Positions 36,749 to 45,421 of a stretch of 64,000 nt of DNA are shown here, one piece after another (the stretch's first letter is position 1; the number at the start of each line of letters is the position of its first letter). Made by a program: the position numbers and the translations under genes. The notes beneath the pieces were generated by a model. That model searched no databases and was not told the origin of the DNA. It saw only the letters and a program-made list of their open reading frames with translations. Source of the stretch: Salipiger mangrovisoli (GTDB lineage: Bacteria; Pseudomonadota; Alphaproteobacteria; Rhodobacterales; Rhodobacteraceae); contig NZ_JADFFK010000012.1 of NCBI RefSeq assembly GCF_015223355.1, forward strand, positions 62,001 through 126,000. Direction: 5' to 3'.

Positions 36749-36817
36749 CGGGTCTGCGCCCGCGAACGCCACCCCGTCCGGGACCGGCGCGATCCGTCGT
36801 TCCGGCACGCCCCTCGA

Positions 36818-37723
36818 TCACTGCGCCTGAAGACGCCGTGCCTCCTGTCCCGCGAGGCGGATCAGGTCGATCATGAACGGCTTTTCAAGATCCTCGCTGC
36901 GCGTCGCGGCATAGAGGTGTCGGGTGATCCCGGCCTCGGTCAGGGGGCGGGTGATGTAGTCGGAATTGTATTTCACTTCGCGCACGACCCAATCGGGCAA
37001 AACTGCAACGCCGCGATTCGAGGCAACCAAAAGCAGAATCACCGCGGTGAGCTCGACTTGGCGAATCGACGCCGGTTCGACTTTTGCCGGGGTCAGCAAT
37101 TGCGAGAATATATCGAGCCGCGCCCGATCCACCGGGTAGGTGATCAGCGTCTCGCCCCGAAAGTCCTGCGCGTCGATCCACGGCTTCGCGGCCAGCGGAT
37201 GCGAGGCCGAGGCGACGAAGACCGGGTGATACTCGAAGAGCGGAGTGAAGGTGACGCCGGGCAGGTCCTCGGGATCGGAAGAGATCACCACGTCCACCTC
37301 TTCCTTCACCAGCGCCGGCAGCGCGTCGAAGGCGAGGCCCGGGCGGATGTCGACGTCGACCTCGCCCCAGCTCTTGCGGAAGCCCTCGAGCACCGGGAAA
37401 AGCCATTCGAAACAGGCGTGACACTCGATGGCGATGTGCAGCCGCCCGACCGAGCCCTTGCGCAGACCGTCGAACTCGGCCATCGCCGCCTCGACCTGCG
37501 GCAGCACCTGATCGGCGAGCCGCAGCAGCCGCAGCCCCGCCGCCGACAGCTTCATCGGCTTCGAGCGGCGCACGAACAGCTCGACCCCCGCCTGATCCTC
37601 CAGACCCTTGATCTGGTGAGACAGCGCGGATTGAGTTATGTTCAGCTGATCGGCGGCGCGTGCAAGTCCCCCGGCCTCGTGGATGGCCTTGATCGTGCGC
37701 AGATGACGAAACTCGATGTGCAT
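36818..37723 (-). CDS. LysR-family regulator, MetR-like
   Basis: 301 residues: HTH at ~2-60 (RHLRTIKAIHEAGGLARAAD, ITQSALSHQIKGLE) and an effector domain with ECHACFEWLFPVL, a segment typical of MetR, which senses homocysteine. It diverges from metF with 98 bp between starts, so it likely activates metF and other methionine genes. ATG 37723 is favoured over the longer frame (37771) because the family begins MxIExRHL. An operator candidate lies between the two genes. Confidence 0.9.
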   Translation of the reverse strand: MHIEFRHLRTIKAIHEAGGLARAADQLNITQSALSHQIKGLEDQAGVELFVRRSKPMKLSAAGLRLLRLADQVLPQVEAAMAEFDGLRKGSVGRLHIAIECHACFEWLFPVLEGFRKSWGEVDVDIRPGLAFDALPALVKEEVDVVISSDPEDLPGVTFTPLFEYHPVFVASASHPLAAKPWIDAQDFRGETLITYPVDRARLDIFSQLLTPAKVEPASIRQVELTAVILLLVASNRGVAVLPDWVVREVKYNSDYITRPLTEAGITRHLYAATRSEDLEKPFMIDLIRLAGQEARRLQAQ

Positions 37724-37757
37724 CCCAGTGTTCGCCTCATGTTGTTCTTGAGAAGTA

Positions 37758-37770
37758 TGAGTTTGTCTCA
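37758..37770. promoter_or_regulatory. Candidate MetR-type operator
   Basis: TGAGTTTGTCTCA has the form TGAG-N5-CTCA, close to the enterobacterial MetR consensus TGAA-N5-TTCA. It lies midway in the metR/metF divergent promoter region, 52 bp before the metF start. Confidence 0.5.
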
Positions 37771-37821
37771 CAAAGGCTCATGTGTCACAAGGACCGAAAT
37801 CCAAACTCGGAGTCCCGGCCA

Positions 37822-38688
37822 ATGACGCGCCCCGACATCTCTTTCGAATTCTTCCCGCCCCGCAACATCGAGGCGACCTTCCGGCTGTGGGACACGGTGC
37901 AGGCGCTCTCGCCGCTCGGTCCGCGCTTCGTGTCGGTCACCTATGGCGCGGGCGGCACCACGCGCGAGCTGACCCGTGACGTCGTCGCCACCCTGCACAA
38001 GAACTCCGGCCTCAAGGTCGCGGCGCATCTGACTTGCGTCGATGCGACCCGCGAGGAGACGCTGGCCATCGCGCGGCAATTCAAGGACGCCGGCGTGAAC
38101 GACATCGTCGCGCTGCGCGGCGATCCGCCCAAGGGCGCCAGCGGCTTTACCCCCCACCCCGAGGGCTTCAACTCGTCGATCGAGCTGATCGAGGCCCTGC
38201 GCGAGGCGGGCGATTTCACCATCCGCGTCGGCGCCTATCCCGACAAGCACCCCGAGGCACCCTCGGCCACCGCCGACGTCGAGTACCTCAAGCGCAAGTT
38301 CGACGCCGGTGCGTCGGAGGCACTGACCCAGTTCTTCTTCGAGGCCGAGAGCTTCTTCCGCTTCCGCGATGCGTGCGAGAAGGCCGGTATCGACAAGCCG
38401 ATCGTGCCGGGCATCCTGCCGATCGAGAACTGGAAAGGCGCGCGCCGCTTCGCCGAGGCCACCGGCACCAAGATCCCGGCCTGGGTGATCGAGGCCTTCG
38501 AGAAGGCCGAGCGTGATGACCGGCACGACCTACTGGCAACCGCCATGTGCACCGAGCTGTGCAACGAGCTGCTGGAGGGCGGCGTCGACAAGCTGCACTT
38601 CTACACGCTCAACCGCCCTGAACTGACCCGCGACGTGTGCCACGCGCTCGGCGTCACGCCCGAGGGCAAGCTCGAAAACGTGGCCTGA
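37822..38688 (+). CDS. metF: Methylenetetrahydrofolate reductase
   Basis: 288-residue FAD-dependent TIM-barrel enzyme that reduces 5,10-methylene-THF to 5-methyl-THF for methionine synthesis. SFEFFPPRN at the start holds the catalytic Glu; HLTCVDATREE, ALRGDPPKG and TQFFFEAESFFRF are family motifs. ATG 37822 follows GGAG by about 10 nt. With metZ, the SAM-II riboswitch and the MetR-like regulator, it is part of the methionine network seen in this window. Confidence 0.95.
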   Translation: MTRPDISFEFFPPRNIEATFRLWDTVQALSPLGPRFVSVTYGAGGTTRELTRDVVATLHKNSGLKVAAHLTCVDATREETLAIARQFKDAGVNDIVALRGDPPKGASGFTPHPEGFNSSIELIEALREAGDFTIRVGAYPDKHPEAPSATADVEYLKRKFDAGASEALTQFFFEAESFFRFRDACEKAGIDKPIVPGILPIENWKGARRFAEATGTKIPAWVIEAFEKAERDDRHDLLATAMCTELCNELLEGGVDKLHFYTLNRPELTRDVCHALGVTPEGKLENVA

Positions 38689-38734
38689 CGGACGGGCGCA
38701 ACCACGCGCCCGCTTCGGTCACAACATGCACCTA

Positions 38735-38777
38735 TGCGCGCCGGTCCGATGTTGCGGGCCGGCGCGTTTCTTTCTTC
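38735..38777 (+). terminator. Rho-independent terminator of metF
   Basis: CGCGCCGG and CCGGCGCG pair around a 14-nt loop and are followed by TTTCTTTCTT. Confidence 0.8.
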
Positions 38778-38915
38778 CCGCTCTGACGCACCCGCGCGGC
38801 CGCGCTGCCTCTTTTCCACCCGATCCCCGCATCTTAGCCATTTCTTCGCCCCGCCGCTGTTCCCTTCGCGAACCCCATCGGCTTAACTGACCAAGGGCCA
38901 GAGAAGGAACAGGAC

Positions 38916-39680
38916 GTGCGGCTGGCGGTATTCACCGATCTCGACGGATCGCTGCTCGATCATGGCAGCTACTCCCTTGCCGCGGCGGAACCTGCGCTGA
39001 CTGCGCTGAAAGAGCGGCACATCCCGCTCATCCTCGCCTCATCGAAAACCGCCGCCGAAATCGCGCCGCTGCATAGCGAGCTTGGACTGGGGGGCTGGCC
39101 GGCGATCGTCGAGAATGGCGCCGACCGGATCACCCCAGGCGCGCTCCCCGAGGCCGCGCCCCAGTACCGGAAGCTGCGCGCCGCGCTGGCAGGGCTGCCA
39201 GAACTTTCAAGAAACTTCAAAGGCTTCGGCGACATGGACGCAGCCGAGGTCGCCCGCATCACCGGGCTGCCTCCCCAGTCCGCCACCCTCGCCCGCCAGC
39301 GCCGCTTCACCGAGCCGGGCCTCTGGTCGGGCAGCGAGGCCGAGTTGGATGCCTTCCTCGCCGCGCTCTCGGTCAAGGGCATCGAGGCGCGCAAGGGCGG
39401 GCGGTTCCTCACCCTGTCGTTCGGCGGCACAAAGGCGCAGCAGATGGCGGGGATCCTGGCTGACCTTGGCTGCGACACCTCCATTGCCCTTGGCGACGCG
39501 CCCAATGACATCGAGATGATCGAGGCCGCCACCCACGGCGTGATCATCCGCAACGATCACGGCACCGGCATCCCGCCCTTGCCCGGCGAGCAGACGGGGC
39601 GCATCCGCCGCACCGCCCTGCCCGGCCCCGAAGGCTGGAACGTTGCCATCCTCGATCTACTTGCAGACCTCGGGCTCTAG
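38916..39680 (+). CDS. HAD phosphatase, mannosyl/glucosyl-3-phosphoglycerate phosphatase type
   Basis: 254-residue HAD enzyme of the MPGP (YedP) subfamily. The nucleophile motif is FTDLDGSLLDH (Asp ~8 and ~10), motif II is ILASSKT, and motif IV is ALGDAPNDIEM. MPGP enzymes remove phosphate from hexosyl-3-phosphoglycerate to release hexosylglycerate, a compatible solute. The start is GTG with AGAAGGA about 10 nt upstream. The next gene, a GpgS-like glycosyltransferase, starts 12 bp later; together they would make glucosylglycerate (or mannosylglycerate). Confidence 0.85.
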   Translation: MRLAVFTDLDGSLLDHGSYSLAAAEPALTALKERHIPLILASSKTAAEIAPLHSELGLGGWPAIVENGADRITPGALPEAAPQYRKLRAALAGLPELSRNFKGFGDMDAAEVARITGLPPQSATLARQRRFTEPGLWSGSEAELDAFLAALSVKGIEARKGGRFLTLSFGGTKAQQMAGILADLGCDTSIALGDAPNDIEMIEAATHGVIIRNDHGTGIPPLPGEQTGRIRRTALPGPEGWNVAILDLLADLGL

Positions 39681-39692
39681 GAGACCACCGCC

Positions 39693-40913
39693 ATGGCCGA
39701 CTTCCAGCAAAACGGCAATATCGCCCAGTTTCACAACCTGCGCGCGCGTCCCATAGAAGAGCTCATCTACGAGCTCGAGACCTATGCCCAGAGCCGCAAG
39801 ATCTCACTGATCCTGCCCTCGCTCTACTCCGAGCTCGAGGGCGACGCCCTGCCCAACATCCTGAAGGAACTGAGCAAGGTCACCTATCTTCATCGCATCG
39901 TCATCGGCCTCGACCGTGCGGACGCGGCGCAGTACCGCCGGGCCCGCGCTTTTTTCTCCGTCCTGCCGCAGCAGCACACGGTGATCTGGAACGACGGCCC
40001 GCGCATGCAGGCGATCATGGGCCGTCTCGAGGCGCTTGGCCTCGCCCCGCAGGAACAGGGCAAGGGGAAGAACGTCTGGGGCTGCATGGGCTATCTCATC
40101 TCCTGTGCCGACAGCGCGGTGATGGCGATCCACGACTGCGACATCGTCACCTATACGCGCGAGCTGCTCGACCGGTTGGTCTACCCGGTGGCCAACCCCA
40201 CCTTCTCCTACCAACTGTCGAAGGGCTACTATCCGCGCGTCGGCGGCGGCAAGCTGAACGGCCGCGTCACCCGCCTGCTCGTCTCGCCGCTGCTGATCGC
40301 GCTGAAGCGCACCATCGGCGACCGCGACTACATCGATTACCTGCGCGCCTTCCGCTACCCGCTCTCGGGCGAGATGGCGCTGCGCACCGGCCTCTTGCCC
40401 GATCTGCGCATCCCCTCGGACTGGGGGCTGGAAATCGGCGTGCTCTCCGAAGCCTGGCGCAACCTCGGCCCGCGCCAGGTCTGCCAGGTCGAGATCGCCG
40501 ACGTCTACGACCACAAGCATCAGGACCTTTCCCCCGAGGACGCCAGCCAGGGCCTCTCGCGCATGTCGGTGGACATCTGCAAGGCGATCTTCCGCAAGCT
40601 CGCCGCCGACGGCACGGTGTTCACGCCGCATGTCTTCCGCACGCTCAAGGCGACCTACTACCGCTCTGCGCTCGACCTCCTCGAGGCCTATTCTGCCGAT
40701 GCCAAGATGAACGGCCTGTCGATCGACCGCCACGCCGAGGAGCGCAGCATCGAGATGTTCGGCGAGAACATCGTGCGCGCCGGGCAGCTCTTCATCGAGA
40801 ACCCGCAGGAGACACCCTTCATCCCGACGTGGAACCGGGTGCATTCCGCCGATCCCACGCTGCTGGCCGATTTCCGGGCCGCCGTGGCGGCGGATGACGC
40901 CGAGTTCGGCTGA
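39693..40913 (+). CDS. Glycosyltransferase, glucosyl-3-phosphoglycerate synthase-like
   Basis: 406-residue GT-A type cytoplasmic glycosyltransferase. SLILPSLYSEL opens the nucleotide-binding half, the metal-binding site is probably AIHDCDIVTY (~146-155), and SDWGLEIGVL lies in the acceptor half. The pattern fits the GpgS/MpgS group, which joins a nucleotide-sugar with 3-phosphoglycerate. Pairing with the preceding phosphatase supports this. Sugar (glucose versus mannose) is inferred from the nearby GH13_18 phosphorylase, not from this sequence. Confidence 0.75.
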   Translation: MADFQQNGNIAQFHNLRARPIEELIYELETYAQSRKISLILPSLYSELEGDALPNILKELSKVTYLHRIVIGLDRADAAQYRRARAFFSVLPQQHTVIWNDGPRMQAIMGRLEALGLAPQEQGKGKNVWGCMGYLISCADSAVMAIHDCDIVTYTRELLDRLVYPVANPTFSYQLSKGYYPRVGGGKLNGRVTRLLVSPLLIALKRTIGDRDYIDYLRAFRYPLSGEMALRTGLLPDLRIPSDWGLEIGVLSEAWRNLGPRQVCQVEIADVYDHKHQDLSPEDASQGLSRMSVDICKAIFRKLAADGTVFTPHVFRTLKATYYRSALDLLEAYSADAKMNGLSIDRHAEERSIEMFGENIVRAGQLFIENPQETPFIPTWNRVHSADPTLLADFRAAVAADDAEFG

Positions 40914-41107
40914 ACTCCGCCGAGAACGCCGCAAACCTCACGTCACCGTGACACCTGAACCCTTGCGACGTCGCGTCCGTCATCGCGGCGTCGCATTGAC
41001 CCTGCCTATCTCTCGTCCGAGTAACTGTTTCTTGAGCCCTGCCCGTGCCGGTCCTCCCCGATCCGGTGCCTCCCCGCGGGGCGCTTCAAATCTAAAGGAG
41101 GAGAAGA

Positions 41108-42493
41108 ATGGGTCTCATAGGCATCATTCTGTCGCTGGGCTTGCTGATGTACCTGGCCTACCGCGGCATCAACGTGCTGATCCTGGCACCGCTGCTGGCG
41201 ATGCTCGCCGTGCTGTTCTCGGGCGGCCTGCCGGTCATGGCCACCTATACGCAGGTCTTCATGAAGTCGCTCGGCGGCTACGTGATCACCTACTTCCCGC
41301 TGTTCCTGCTCGGCGCGATCTTCGGCAAGGTCATGGCCGACGGCGGCGCCGCGCGCACCATCGCCGAGAAGATCGTGGCATGGGTCGGCGGCGACCGGGC
41401 GATCCTCGCCGTGGTGCTCGCCTGCGGCGTGCTCACCTACGGCGGCGTGTCGCTCTTCGTGGTGGCCTTTGCCATCTATCCGATCGCCAACGCGCTGTTC
41501 CGCCGCGCCGATGTCCCCAAGCGCCTGCTGCCCGCGGCAATCGCGCTCGGCTCGTTCACCTTCACCATGACCGCCTTCCCCGGCACCCCGGCGATCCAGA
41601 ACGCGATCCCGATCCCGTTCTTCGGCACCAACGTCTTCGCCGCACCGCTGCTCGGCACGCTGGCCGGCGTGATGATGCTCGCCGGCGGCACGCTCTGGCT
41701 GAGCCGCCGTGCCAAGGCGGCGCAGGGCCGCGGCGAGGGCTACGGCGTGCATGAGCGCACCGCCGCCGACAGCTCGCTGCCCGAGGATGCCGACATGCCG
41801 AGCTTCCTGACCGCCATCGTTCCGGTCATCGCGGTGATCGCGCTCAACGCGCTGCTCACCTACGTCGTCTTCCCCAACATGAGCGCCGACTACCTCGCCG
41901 ACCCGCAGTACGGGGAAACCGAGCTGTCGCGCGTGGCCGGCATCTGGGCCATCATCATCTCGCTGGTCGTGTCGATCGTGCTGGCGGTTGCGCTGAACTG
42001 GCGCCGCTTCGCCGACGTCAAGGAGACGGTGAACAAGGGCACGATGGGCTCGCTGCTGCCGATCTTCAACACCGCCTCCGAGGTCGGCTACGGCGCGGTG
42101 ATCGCCTCGCTGCCCGCCTTCGGCCTGATCCGCGATGCGGTGCTGGGGCTCTTCCCGAACAACCCGCTGGCCTCGCTGGCAGTGGCGGTGAACGTGCTCG
42201 CGGGCATCACCGGCTCGGCCTCGGGCGGGATGTCGATCGCGCTGAAGGCGCTCGGCGAGCAATTCGCCACCATGGGCGCCGAGCAGGGCATCAGCATGGA
42301 GCTGATGCACCGGGTGACGGCTCTCTCCTCGGGCGGCTTCGACGCGCTGCCGCACAACGGCGCGGTGATCACCCTGCTGGCAATCACCGGCATGACCCAC
42401 AAGAAGAGCTACTCGGACATCTTCGTGGTGGCCGTGGCGATCCCGGTCCTCGCGACGATCACGGTCATCATGCTCGGCTCGCTCGGGCTCTGA
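41108..42493 (+). CDS. GntP-family permease
   Basis: 461-residue inner-membrane carrier with about 12 helices, typical of gluconate/hydroxy-acid:proton symporters (FPLFLLGAIFGKVMAD, TMTAFPGTPAIQNAIP, GITGSASGGMSIAL). AAGGAGGAG lies just before the ATG. Family substrates include gluconate, 3-hydroxybutyrate and other hydroxy acids; glycerate is possible given the neighbours but unproven. 194 bp separate it from the glycosyltransferase gene. A hairpin terminator follows. Confidence 0.87.
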   Translation: MGLIGIILSLGLLMYLAYRGINVLILAPLLAMLAVLFSGGLPVMATYTQVFMKSLGGYVITYFPLFLLGAIFGKVMADGGAARTIAEKIVAWVGGDRAILAVVLACGVLTYGGVSLFVVAFAIYPIANALFRRADVPKRLLPAAIALGSFTFTMTAFPGTPAIQNAIPIPFFGTNVFAAPLLGTLAGVMMLAGGTLWLSRRAKAAQGRGEGYGVHERTAADSSLPEDADMPSFLTAIVPVIAVIALNALLTYVVFPNMSADYLADPQYGETELSRVAGIWAIIISLVVSIVLAVALNWRRFADVKETVNKGTMGSLLPIFNTASEVGYGAVIASLPAFGLIRDAVLGLFPNNPLASLAVAVNVLAGITGSASGGMSIALKALGEQFATMGAEQGISMELMHRVTALSSGGFDALPHNGAVITLLAITGMTHKKSYSDIFVVAVAIPVLATITVIMLGSLGL

Positions 42494-42515
42494 GCTTCCC
42501 GATCCTGATACCGCG

Positions 42516-42540
42516 AAGGGGCGCCCACGGGCGCCCCTTT
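42516..42540. terminator. Bidirectional terminator
   Basis: AAGGGGCGCCC and GGGCGCCCCTT form an almost loopless inverted repeat followed by TTGTCGTT, between the convergent GntP and DedA genes. Confidence 0.82.
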
Positions 42541-42551
42541 GTCGTTGCCGA

Positions 42552-43172
42552 TCACCCCCCTGCCGCCTTGCGCCGCTTGCGCCGCCCGTAGGTCGCGACG
42601 CGCCACAGGTAGAGCCCGACGATCCCCGCCACCACGACGGTCGACACCGGGTCGAGCCAGCCCGCCACCAGCCCGTATTGCGCCTGCAACAGGTAGCCCG
42701 CCATCGCCAGCAGCGTGGTCCAGCTCACCGTGCCCACCGCCGAAAAGGCCAGGAAGCTTGCCATCGGCATGCGCGCGACCCCGGCGGGCACCGAGATGAA
42801 GGTGCGCACCGTCGGGATCATCCGCCCGATCAGCACCGCGCTGCCGCCGTGGCGGGTGAACCAGTCGTTCGAACGGTCGAGATCCTCGGGCAGGATGGTC
42901 AGCCAGCGCCCGTGCCGCGCCGCCAGCCGCTTCAAGCGCCGCGTCCCGAGCCGGCGTCCGATCCAATACCAGAACACGGCCCCCGCCAGAGAGCCGAGCG
43001 AGCCGGCAAGCACGACCCAGAAAAGGTGCTCGCGCCCCGCCGCGGCGTTGAAGCCGCCAAGCGGCATGATCAGTTCCGAGGGGATCGGCGGAAAGACGTT
43101 CTCGAGGAACATCAGCAGGCCGATGCCGAAGGCCCCCACCGCATCGATAAACCCCGAGATCCAGTCGAACAT
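42552..43172 (-). CDS. DedA/SNARE-associated family membrane protein
   Basis: 206 residues with several membrane segments and the DedA motifs ENVFPPIPSELIMPLGG, GSLAGAVFWYWIGRRLG, FTRHGGSAVLIGRMIPTVRTFISVPAG (quoted in parts). DedA proteins include lipid scramblases for undecaprenyl phosphate or phospholipids. Specific substrate is unknown. Single gene, convergent with the GntP permease. Confidence 0.92.
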   Translation of the reverse strand: MFDWISGFIDAVGAFGIGLLMFLENVFPPIPSELIMPLGGFNAAAGREHLFWVVLAGSLGSLAGAVFWYWIGRRLGTRRLKRLAARHGRWLTILPEDLDRSNDWFTRHGGSAVLIGRMIPTVRTFISVPAGVARMPMASFLAFSAVGTVSWTTLLAMAGYLLQAQYGLVAGWLDPVSTVVVAGIVGLYLWRVATYGRRKRRKAAGG

Positions 43173-43248
43173 GCCGCCCTCCGCACAACCTTCGGAACCA
43201 CAACGCCTCAGGCCGCCGCGCGGTTCACCCGCACCGCGGCGTTTCGGG

Positions 43249-43310
43249 CTTTCTTCTAGGCAGAAATATCCCGGGGGAGTCCGCCGCAGGCGGACGGGGG
43301 CAGAGCCCCC
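43249..43310 (-). repeat. Interspersed GC-rich intergenic repeat, copy B
   Basis: On the minus strand: GGGGGCTCTGCCCCC hairpin, then GTCCGCCTGCGGCGGAC hairpin, then CCCCCGGGATATTTC and GCCTAGAAGAAAG. Same order and near-identical 3' core as copy A at 18175. It lies between the phosphorylase stop and the dedA start. Confidence 0.72.
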
Positions 43311-43337
43311 GCTGCCCGCCCCGGCCGCGTGCCCCGT

Positions 43338-45080
43338 TCATCCCTTGTTCGAGATCCAGCGGCATTGGTAGGGCGCCAGGGTCACCGGACCGGCCGCGAT
43401 GGTTTCGCCCGACAACAGGTCGACCCAATGCTCGTCGGCGATGAGGTTCAGCCCCTCCTGCGGGATCACCACCTCTTCGCCCGAGCAGTTGTGCAGCGCG
43501 AAGATCGACTGCGCCCGGTCGAGAGACTGCCGCCAGAGCCCGAACACCCGCTCGTCGAGGTTCAGCGTGAACTGCGTGGCATTGGGGTGGAACCCGGACT
43601 GCGCCGCGCGCAGCTTGAGCCGTTCCGAGAGCATCTCCAGCACCTGCGCCTGCACCGTTTCGGGGTCCTCCAGCAGCGCGTTGAGCCGTGCGTAGTCCCA
43701 GCGGTGACGGTTGATCGCCCGGTTCATGCCGCGCCGCTGCACCGCCTCGAGGTCATTGGGCGTGCCCAGCATCGAATGGATGTAGAAGGCCGGGATGCCC
43801 TCGAGCGACATGACGATGGTCTGCGAGCAGAGGAAGCGCTCCAGCTGCCGGCCGTCCTCGCCCTCGTAGGTGCGGGCCATGGCGGCGAAGAAGGCGCAAT
43901 TGAGCTCGTAGACGCTCTCGCCGCCGCCGGGCAGGGAGCGCATCGAGGCCAGCCCGCCGAGCTCCTTGGCCGTGTCGATCACCCGCGCCACCTCCGCGGG
44001 CGGCAGCAGCCCCTCGGCGGGGCGCATACCGATACCGTCGTGGCTGGCGGTGAAGTTGAGATAGGCGCAGCCCAGCGGCGCGGGCGGCATGGCCCGCTGC
44101 CAGTCGTTGAGGTATTTCGCCGTCCCCGCCATCATCGCGTGCAGCACCAGCGGCGGCAGCGGGAAGTTGTAGACCATATGCGCCTCGTTGCGGTTGCCGA
44201 AATACGAGAGGTTCTCGGCCTTCGGCACGTTGGTCTCGGTCAGCAGGATGATGCTCTCGGTGGCGTAATCCGCGAGCAGCCGCAGCAGGCGGATCACCGC
44301 GTGGGTCTGCGGCAGGTGGATGCAGTTGGTGCCGATTTCCTTCCACAGGAAGGCCACCGCATCGAGCCGGATGATCCGCACGCCCATGTCGACGTGCAGG
44401 CGGATGATGCGCAGGATCTCGAGCAGCACCTCGGGGTTGCGGAAGTCGAGGTCGATCTGGTCATGGCTGAAGGTGCACCAGACGTGGCGCGTGCCCATGG
44501 CCGTCTCGACCTCCTGCAGCAGCGGCGTGGTGCGCGGGCGGACCACCATCGACACATCGTCCGAAGGCTCGGCCTCGAAGAAGAACCCGTCGTAGGGTTT
44601 CTGCCCCTGCCGGTAGGCGTTGAACCACACGCCTTGCGAGGAGACGTGGTTGAGCACCAGATCCGACATCAGGTGGAATTCGTCGCCGATGCGGGTGATG
44701 TCGACCCAGTCGCCGAGCTGCGGGTTCACCTTGCGGTAGTCGGTCACCGCGAAACCATCGTCCGAGGTGAAGGGGAAGAACGGCAGGATGTGCACCCCGT
44801 TCACCACGCCCTTCATGTGCCGCAGCAGGAAGTCGTTCATCAGATCGAGCGGCTTGTGGCTGCCATCGATCAGGCTGTCGCCGTAGGTGATCAGCACCGC
44901 GTCTTTCTGCGACCACAGGTTGTTGCCCGGCTTGCGCGGCTGCCGCCGGCGGCCCTTGTGGGCCGGGTCCTCGGGCCAGAAGGCGTCGATGACCTGGCTG
45001 GCGAGAATATCGGCATTGAGATCGGGGTAGATGAAGTGCAGCAGTTCGGAGAGGCGGGCGCTGAAGGAGGTCTCGGTCAT
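43338..45080 (-). CDS. GH13_18 sucrose-phosphorylase family enzyme, probable glucosylglycerate phosphorylase
   Basis: 580-residue alpha-amylase-fold enzyme. The catalytic nucleophile is Asp in RIIRLDAVAF (~240), the general acid is Glu in LLTETNVP (~280), and the late Asp is in NFTASHDGIG. LPFFPFTSDDGFAVTDY and GIPAFYIHSMLGTPND are typical of GH13_18, which phosphorolyses sucrose, sucrose-6-phosphate or 2-O-alpha-glucosylglycerate to glucose-1-phosphate. The GpgS/GpgP-like genes nearby favour glucosylglycerate. The frame extends to 45185; ATG 45080 gives the usual N-terminus, though its ribosome site is poor. Confidence 0.82.
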   Translation of the reverse strand: MTETSFSARLSELLHFIYPDLNADILASQVIDAFWPEDPAHKGRRRQPRKPGNNLWSQKDAVLITYGDSLIDGSHKPLDLMNDFLLRHMKGVVNGVHILPFFPFTSDDGFAVTDYRKVNPQLGDWVDITRIGDEFHLMSDLVLNHVSSQGVWFNAYRQGQKPYDGFFFEAEPSDDVSMVVRPRTTPLLQEVETAMGTRHVWCTFSHDQIDLDFRNPEVLLEILRIIRLHVDMGVRIIRLDAVAFLWKEIGTNCIHLPQTHAVIRLLRLLADYATESIILLTETNVPKAENLSYFGNRNEAHMVYNFPLPPLVLHAMMAGTAKYLNDWQRAMPPAPLGCAYLNFTASHDGIGMRPAEGLLPPAEVARVIDTAKELGGLASMRSLPGGGESVYELNCAFFAAMARTYEGEDGRQLERFLCSQTIVMSLEGIPAFYIHSMLGTPNDLEAVQRRGMNRAINRHRWDYARLNALLEDPETVQAQVLEMLSERLKLRAAQSGFHPNATQFTLNLDERVFGLWRQSLDRAQSIFALHNCSGEEVVIPQEGLNLIADEHWVDLLSGETIAAGPVTLAPYQCRWISNKG

Positions 45081-45421
45081 GAAAACGGGTCTCGACGGGT
45101 CCGGGTTTGCGAGGGCCGGAAGGCCGGGGACGGTGCGGAATTCCGGGCACTTACCCTTGGGGTAAGCAATGAGTCCCGCTTTCACAAGCGTTTACTCGGC
45201 AAGGCCGCGCCGTTGCGGACCTCTCAGGCGCCGGGCGATCTGAGATTGGGCGCAGGTTTCCGAAAGCGGCCCTGTCGCATCTCGTTGGAAACATGTCGCG
45301 CCAGCGCGGCGCGGCGGGGCGTTCTTGCCGCAGGATAGCCACGCAATCGGCTTGACCTAGCGCCCCGCAGGCGGCAGCGAATTGCTACCGGATACATTCG
45401 AGAAAAGAAGCGCCCCCTGTC
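45081..45421. other. Divergent intergenic region, phosphorylase / purU
   Basis: 341 bp without a supported gene. It holds the promoters of both divergent genes and the CTTACCC palindrome listed separately. A short patch, CACAAGCGTTTACTCGG (45183-45199), is locally AT-richer and could be a further regulator site, but I could not match it to a known consensus. Confidence 0.4.
45150..45166. promoter_or_regulatory. Perfect palindrome upstream of the GH13_18 gene
   Basis: CTTACCC-TTG-GGGTAAG has 7-bp perfect arms and a 3-bp centre, 70 bp before the phosphorylase start. The odd-centre symmetry suits a dimeric repressor or activator operator. No matching regulator gene is adjacent. Confidence 0.45.

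Noticed and set aside
37724-37821. A second SAM riboswitch before metF
   Set aside because: The 98-bp gap lacks the GAUUU...GCUAAAA order and a P1 helix; it holds a palindromic protein site instead.
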